From Takakia lepidozioides (lineage: Eukaryota > Streptophyta > Takakiopsida > Takakiales > Takakiaceae): a stretch of 64,000 bases of DNA. The DNA lies in assembly GCA_030704615.1 (NCBI GenBank), contig CM060733.1, positions 58,962,001 through 59,026,000 of the forward strand. The letters run 5' to 3'. Numbering within the stretch: position 1 is the stretch's first letter; every line of letters begins with the position of its first letter. The notes under the pieces are model-generated. The model searched no databases and had not been told where the DNA came from. It saw nothing but the letters and a program-made list of their open reading frames with translations. Shown here piece after piece: positions 58,166 through 64,000 of this stretch. A program made the position numbers and the translations under genes.

Positions 58166-59460
58166 TAATGTGGGCTGTTAAGAGCCATGAGAACATCTGG
58201 TCAATCATCAAATGCAGTGATTGTTCAGCCAATTATTCTAGGATTTCTCAGAGCTAAGGAAAATATTTTCCTAGAGCTTTATGCCTTGAAACATGCATTA
58301 GTTTGTTTGAGATTTTAGGCAATTTTTTTTGTAAAGTTTATGGAATTTCGGCAGTTTTCCTAAATTTTCACTTAATTATTAGGCATCTAATTATTTAGTG
58401 CTGGATCAGCCTTCCCAACTACGGTAGTCCCTACCTTGTGGGGCAGGGCCAACAAATTAAAGAAGAAAATTGATTAAAAAACACTTGAGATGGGATCCAA
58501 AAATTGCGCCACCGGTCAAGTAGTGCACCATAAGCCCCCAAGTTTGGGTGGGCTTGTTCATTCTAGCGTGGTCTAGGAATTAAAAAGGAGGGCTAATCTA
58601 ATAAGGCCACTTGTATTAAGGGATGAAATGAAGGGTCCAAAAAAAGACGGCTGGAAGGTGATACCTATTAAATAGGGGATGGTTCAGGCCAATTTAATTT
58701 GGGTAGTTAGGATATAGGTGTCAAGTGGTGGGAGTAGGCCCGATGAGGGTCTGAGTGTCCCACCCTTCTAAAAGGGTCCCACAGCTTGAGGGGTGGGTTC
58801 TAGAAGGGCCCCACCGCCCACCGCCCTGATAGGGTATACAAATGAGAGTGGGCCTTTTCCTACTTAGAGCATCTCCATGGTGTCACGGCACTTGCCCCAA
58901 AACTGCAATCTAAGGGCGTGGGGTCCAATAAAGTAGCAAAGCTTGCTCCACGACTACCTAAGGGGCTCTGCACACATGCAGGTCCCAAAAGAAATGCAAA
59001 CAAGAACCATAGATCTATTAATTAATAGAAACATTGAGCTCAAATAAGCCTCCTACAATAAGTTGCTGAGAGAGAGGCCCACGCACATATATTGAGAGAG
59101 AGAGGCCCACTCACATTGGTTGGATATTGCATGGACGAACCCAATTTTCAATTTGTGAGGTCAATGTTACATGCGATGGAATCAACCAGGTGTGGAACAA
59201 TACATTATGTACATTTGACGCCTTTGTAGGAAAGAGTTGTGTATGTCTGACCCTGGGGCGTTGTACAACATGCTCAAATGTAGTGTAATAAGAGCAGTTC
59301 CATGGGCAGTTCCAAGCGCCGAGCCCCCCATGAATAACCCCCAAGATTAAGGAGGTGCTATTGGACGAAATAGGATATTCCCTAAGGGGCGCCCCCACGG
59401 ATCCGCCCCTTGCAAAGGGGCGAAAAAAAGCCGTCCCTTTCACAAGGGGTGGACGGATTT
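58166..59460. other. Intergenic, no gene recognised
   Basis: AT-rich with poly-purine stretches and a duplicated GAGAGAGAGGCCCAC(G/T)CACAT at about 59068 and 59096. No coding signal. Confidence 0.4.
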
Positions 59461-59467
59461 AGCGGCG

Positions 59468-59549
59468 GTGTTTGACACCTTTGGACGGAGAGAAATAATT
59501 TTCTGTAAGACTGCGCCCCGCTGTAGGAAAAGACAAAGGTGTCAAACAC
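59468..59549. repeat. 16-bp inverted repeat
   Basis: GTGTTTGACACCTTTG (59468-59483) and its exact complement CAAAGGTGTCAAACAC (59534-59549), about 50 bp apart. GGATTTAGCGG(CG)GTGTTTGAC is also directly repeated (59455 and 59550). Lies at the 5' edge of the L1 fragment, so could mark insertion rearrangement. Confidence 0.8.
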
Positions 59550-59569
59550 CGGATTTAGCGGTGTTTGAC

Positions 59570-60195
59570 AAAGGTGGTTGGCTCAAAACCCGTTCTGCTA
59601 AAATGTCTGCATTCTTGAGGAGGGTTTGCAACAGGATCCCCCCGTTGGGAGTTTATATGCAGGTTCAGGGCAACTGCACAGTGTGTGCTTCAGGGATTTC
59701 GGAAACACTTGAACACTGTTTGTTTGCATATGATTTTGCCCTCGGGTTGATTTCGTCGAAAATCAGAACTTTCTATTCTACTTGGAACACAATCCCTGCC
59801 ACAAGTCTTGCTGTTCACTTACTAAATATCCATCGTGATGGTATTTGGTCAAACGGCCCAGTATGGGCATCTATCCGAGCAGTCACTCTGTGGCATCTAT
59901 GGAAGAAAGATGCAACAATCTCTTCTCTAACAGTGCCATTTCCTATTCGCCCACCTTGCATCGTGTTTATTGTAACCTGCAAATTGAGCGCAAAAAAGCT
60001 TGGGGGGGTGGTGCTTTCAGCTTTACGCAGATGCTCTCAAGACAAACACGACACCCTCATTGCGCAATTCAACGATTCCTGGGGAAGAGGAGGGATCGTC
60101 TGCTCTGGGTTTTTCGAAACCGGCACGACCTGGACCTCCAACCTTCCACCCTCCCCTCTTTCTTAAGAAAAAACAAAAACAACAAAAAAACTAAT
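59570..60195 (+). mobile_element. L1-type LINE 3' fragment (zf-RVT)
   Basis: Frame to 60166: KMSAFLRRVCNRIPPLGVYM, CTVCASGISETLEHCLFAYDFA (zinc-binding), IRAVTLWHLWKKDA, then SWGRGG before the stop. This is the C-terminal knuckle of plant L1 LINEs, as at 24470-24900. Ends in AAGAAAAAACAAAAACAAC, a likely decayed A-tail. Confidence 0.82.
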
Positions 60196-60639
60196 ATACC
60201 CTTGACTCGGAGTCTGTGCAGAAAAAAGGTGGCAACTTGCAAGTGCAATGATCGTTGCCACCCTGTCAAATGTGCAGTGCCGCCAGACAAACCTGTTGCA
60301 GCGTGTCATGGGACTGTGGCAGACGAGGCGAATGGCAGTTGTGGGTCTCACCATCTTCTGGTGCTCGGGATCTCAATTGAGACTCGATCTATTCTCTCTG
60401 TGTGCCCCTTTTGGGAGGTGGCTGTTGGACTAGCTCCTTTGCTGGATCGCTTTCCGGGTCTCTCCCCTTTTTGCGTTCTTAGAGTCCAGAGTGTAGATAT
60501 GAAGCTTCTTTCTTTGGATTTCTCTCTGCGTGTGATTTTTTCTGGGAGACATTAGGTGGGCGCTTGTGGTCTTCTTTTCGTTCGAGTCCTAGTAGGTCGA
60601 GACTTACGAGATCGAGATACTTGTTGAGATCGAGGCGAC
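60196..60639. other. ALMT upstream region
   Basis: An open but unconserved frame overlaps; no supported gene. Taken as the promoter region of the downstream ALMT gene. Confidence 0.35.
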
Positions 60640-60647
60640 TATATATG
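60640..60647 (+). promoter_or_regulatory. Possible TATA box of ALMT gene
   Basis: CTATATATGG, about 240 bp 5' of the ALMT start codon. A seven-codon upstream ORF (ATG at 60846, TAG ending 60869) would lie in the leader. Confidence 0.4.
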
Positions 60648-60884
60648 GTGGGTGGGGCGGGCAGCCGTCTTCCTTCATTGATTCACGGTGCACATGATAC
60701 ATTGCGAATAGAGTGATCAGGGAAATCGAGACAAAGTTGGCCGATCTGCAGAGTCACGTTTTGAACATATTGCAGAGAGGGAGCGCTCGGAGAAGAGCAA
60801 CTCTTCATTACGCACGTTGACCACGAACTCTCAGGCCCGGTATATATGATGGAAAAGTACGGGGCCTAGCGGGAAACTGTAGAT

Positions 60885-63857
60885 ATGGGCATGCAGGGGA
60901 GTAATCCAAATGGAAAACATACAGCGGAAATGGAAGAGCGCAACTATATCAACAGGAGGTTTGAGAGATTGTGTGTTTACGTGAGAGCGCATGAGCGCGA
61001 GGTCTGGTTTGCAATCAAGACAGGAGTTGCCGTATCGCTGGGATTCTTGGTGTTGCTCTTTGGTCCAACCTATGTTCGATGGTTTGAAAGGAATGCAGTA
61101 TGGTGTGTTATCACGGTAAGGGGGCAGTCCCCACTTGAGAAAGAAAGAAATTAGGAAGCTAGAAAGTAACGAGAGAGAGCGAGAGCTGGCAAACATGGTG
61201 CCCTGCTTTCTTGAGCTGAACGATAAAGTGTTCCAACTCCACTTTTCCTTTCCATACGCGCCATGCCACAAATATCCTTGTGGTCACATAACTCACCGCC
61301 GAATTCTGTGTGAGCGAAGTCCTGTACATGCAACTTTTTAGTAATTTATGTTGCCCAAGAAGATCTTCCTCTCTCCTTTGGGCTGAACCTCTTTTCGTTT
61401 TCTCATGCAACCTTTCGTTTTCACTGGGGAGCCCTTCTACGGCAGACATATAGATGTAGTATCCCATAGTATATACATGTGCTTGGAAACTGATCGCAGC
61501 GATATATAGTTTAAGGCTGAGTGAAGCTTGCAGAAGTTGTATATAGCAGTGACTATACGAGCCAGCGAGCTAGCCTTTGGAGAACGCCTTGTACGTGCCC
61601 CATAGGAGTGAATGACACACGTTTAAATGCGTTGTTCGACTGTGAGTAATCTCATGTGTAGGCTGTGGGAGGGAGTGATGACGACAGGTGTGTCTCATAT
61701 GCGAGCCGACAGTGGGTGCGTTGTTTTCGAAGGGTGTGAACCGAGCACTTGGCACTATGGTGGCAATAGTACTGGCTCTGTTAGTTGGGGAGGTAGCTGA
61801 TTCTATACGCAGCGGAGGGGCCTACTTCCTACTCGCATCGGTGTTTGTTATAGGCTCAATCATCACCTTCATGAAGTCTGTAAGTGACATGAATGATGCA
61901 AATAAACCCAAATTGGACAAAGAGAAATTGAATGTTCCATTGGGAAGTCCTAGACTTACAAGTTGTTAAATTCTGCAAGTACTACATCTCCGACATTTGG
62001 CTCCCACAGGCCCTTTGACCTCCCTGTGAAGGCAATTCTTCTTCTCCTCTGAATACCTGGGTCATAGCATAAGAAGTGGTATGGGATCTGCCAGGTACCA
62101 CCAATCAAAGGCAAGTACGATTATGCGAGTGGTATGGCGCTGTTGACGTTCTGCCTCCTCATTGCTGGAGAGTATGTCACAGTGGCTTTCTGATTACATA
62201 CTCTTAACTTATTGTGTTTCTAGTCTCCGGGTAATTTCACATGGTTGGCCGGAAGTTGAGGGGGACAGAGAGATATTGCAGTTATAGCGTTGAACAGGGT
62301 TGCAGATCTCAGTATGTTATGCATTAACAATGCTTTTGACGGCAAGGGTAAACTATACCCCTTACCCTTTTGTGTTGGTGAGACTAAGAACTTAGAAAAT
62401 TGAACCATTCAACAGGTATGGTTTCCACAAAGGATGGAAAATAGCAATTGTACGCTTGCTGCTGGTGCTCATTGGCTTCGTCATAGCTGCCATCATCCAT
62501 TTAGTGATCAAGCCTGTCTTCGCTGGAACCGACTTGCACTGCAAAGTAGCCAATCACTTTGACAAGGTCAGCTGGAATTCTTTATGCATTTCTTTTCAAG
62601 TTTGCTAATTAATGGTCACCTTCATTCCCACAAACCCTCTCAGATCCTGCTTGCAGAGGGTTAGTAAGAAACTTTACTGCAATAGCTGTTTACGCTCACA
62701 TTAGCAGGAACTGACTTGGCAATAGCCTGAGGATGTGGCTGTCATGGATGCTGACTGCTGTGAATCACGTATCCAAGAACAGTAGGTAAAATATGAAGCT
62801 GAGTATAGTTAATAGAAAGGTGTGAACATACCATTTTCCCCTAGAGAACATGTTTATCTTTATTTTTCTAAAGATTCACATGCGTATTTGGAGCAGATCT
62901 GACCAGTCAAAAAATCTAACACTAATGATTTTGTCTTGAACTCATTTAGTGTGGGGGTTGCGTGCAGATTGCTGTTACGCTGGAAACTTGTGTCCAGTCG
63001 TATATGGTGGGCAAGCGCTTTGATAAGATCGAGGAGATTTGGAAAGGGAGGGCAGCTGATGACCTTGTTCATCAGGGATATAAGGATGTCATTCAATCTA
63101 AAGGAGAAATTGATTCTTTGGTATGTCTCAGATGGCTTTCCGTTCTTCAGAATTTATACATCATTTTGCAGGCTCTCTGTCTGTCTGTCTCTCTTTCTGT
63201 ACCATTTCATATTTCTTCTTCTCTTGCCAGATCAATTTCTTTTCCAAAGGGGTATGGTAGGTTTGTGCTGGTAGCTGCACCTATTCTGCTCTCCTTGTCC
63301 AATCGTCCCACTTGCCAGTTTCTGGCTATGTCTAAACAGACTGTGGGGTCCATGCCGCAAGGTGTCTAGCAAAGTCTTTCTCATAAATTCTTCTTGTGTT
63401 CTGTTTTAGATTTTTTCTGCCCTGAAAATAGTCAAACACTAGAGCTGATCAGTGGCACCAGGGTTGCCTTGCACCCGTTGAGCTAATTGAAAGATAGTCA
63501 TAATCTAGAATGCACAGGCCGGATCTGTTACTGGTCCAGTTGATACTCTTGAAAACATGATACCATCACTCCAGGCACCTGCCCAACCTGTCACTTGGAA
63601 ATGATATAATTTGCTTCACAAGATCTGAAAGAAATGTGGGGGGAAAGCATGCATTGGTGATGTGGGAGCCCCCCCATGGCCCTTTTGGATGGAGATATCC
63701 ATGGCAGCTGTACAAGGACGTCACACTCAGAGCTCGGCGATGTGCCTTCAACGCTGTCGCAATGGATGGTTGCCTTCGCTCCGAAATTCAGGCACCAGTA
63801 GCAACACGGCAGCTTCTTGCACAGCCTATGGCTAAATTAACCACTTCGGCAGTCAAG
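60885..63857 (+). CDS. Aluminium-activated malate transporter (ALMT), 5' part
   Basis: Six exons, phases consistent, continuing past the window: 60885-61115, 61688-61879, 62095-62171, 62416-62566, 62968-63120, 63648-63857; 338 residues so far. N-terminal membrane region: VWFAIKTGVAVSLGFLVLLFG, then EPTVGALFSKGVNRALGTMVA (the ALMT signature), LLVGEVADSI, GAYFLLASVFVIGSIITF, GKYDYASGMALLTFCLLIAGE, KIAIVRLLLVLIGFVIAAIIHL. These fit the six helices of the family. A soluble helical part follows: GTDLHCKVANHFDK, then WEPPHGPF (family WEP motif), RARRCAFNAVAMDGCL. Known: ALMTs are plasma-membrane or vacuolar malate/anion channels involved in Al tolerance, guard-cell closure and turgor. Whether Al activates this one cannot be judged. 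Confidence 0.93.
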
Positions 63858-64000
63858 GTAAGAGCTGGTCAACCTGCCTGTGTATTGGCACTATTATCTC
63901 TGGCCCTCTTTCATCTTCTGAAACGCGTCTTACTATTTGTTGCATTTGATACTGAACCAAATTGCTACATTTACATAATTACAGTTTATATCCAGTCAAC

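Noticed and set aside
60163-60555. Plus-strand frame 5' of ALMT
   Set aside because: It begins inside the L1 fragment in another frame and runs into A-rich tail sequence; no conserved domain.

Overview
This is a nuclear plant window rich in transposable elements. Genes are split by short GT-AG introns. The recognisable families are plant families: an SDE3-type RNA helicase, a PLS-class PPR protein, a mitochondrial lipoyl synthase, a SABATH methyltransferase and an ALMT anion channel. Much of the rest is LINEs, SINEs, a hAT element and a long-inverted-repeat element. The transposon load and PPR style suggest a large-genome non-seed vascular plant (fern or lycophyte), but that placement is inference.

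Layout. 174-17232 (-): an SDE3/MOV10-like SF1 RNA helicase gene whose introns carry several copies of one LINE family ('LINE A'), including a 3.9 kb copy at 12694-16570 with a 19-bp target-site duplication. A second LINE type ('LINE B', TTTCA-repeat tail) sits upstream of its start at 17302-18066. 18600-22045 (+): exons encoding PDF-type (organellar ssDNA-binding) motifs lead into a PPR array of seven 101-residue triplets; a reading-frame change separates the two parts. 22469-25457: a decayed L1-type LINE, followed by a tRNA-derived SINE head. 26.2-28.7 kb: a hAT transposase pseudogene, followed by an array of perfect palindromes (29.5-30.3 kb). 30.57-35.7 kb: a 5-kb element with long inverted repeats and an 850-codon RING-like open frame broken only by stop codons. 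36-41.7 kb: simple repeats, a possible Penelope-like RT tail, an L1-like remnant and featureless DNA.

41711-47476 (-): a quinone oxidoreductase (zinc-free MDR) gene of which I place six exons; its 2.7 kb intron holds three LINE A pieces. 47905-51552 (+): a lipoyl synthase gene whose radical-SAM exon looks damaged. 54754-56375 (+): an intact three-exon SABATH methyltransferase. 57-60.2 kb: a SINE and an L1 fragment. 60885 to the window edge (+): the first six exons of an ALMT gene.

The genes are unrelated housekeeping or specialised genes and do not form a pathway. The most notable theme is the mobile-element biology: LINE A repeatedly lies between (TC)n/(GA)n microsatellite tracts, and one copy has lost its endonuclease core. 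The two DNA-transposon frames have decayed by single-base changes to stop codons without frameshifts. A possible PDF-PPR fusion gene is the best candidate for a new protein architecture.
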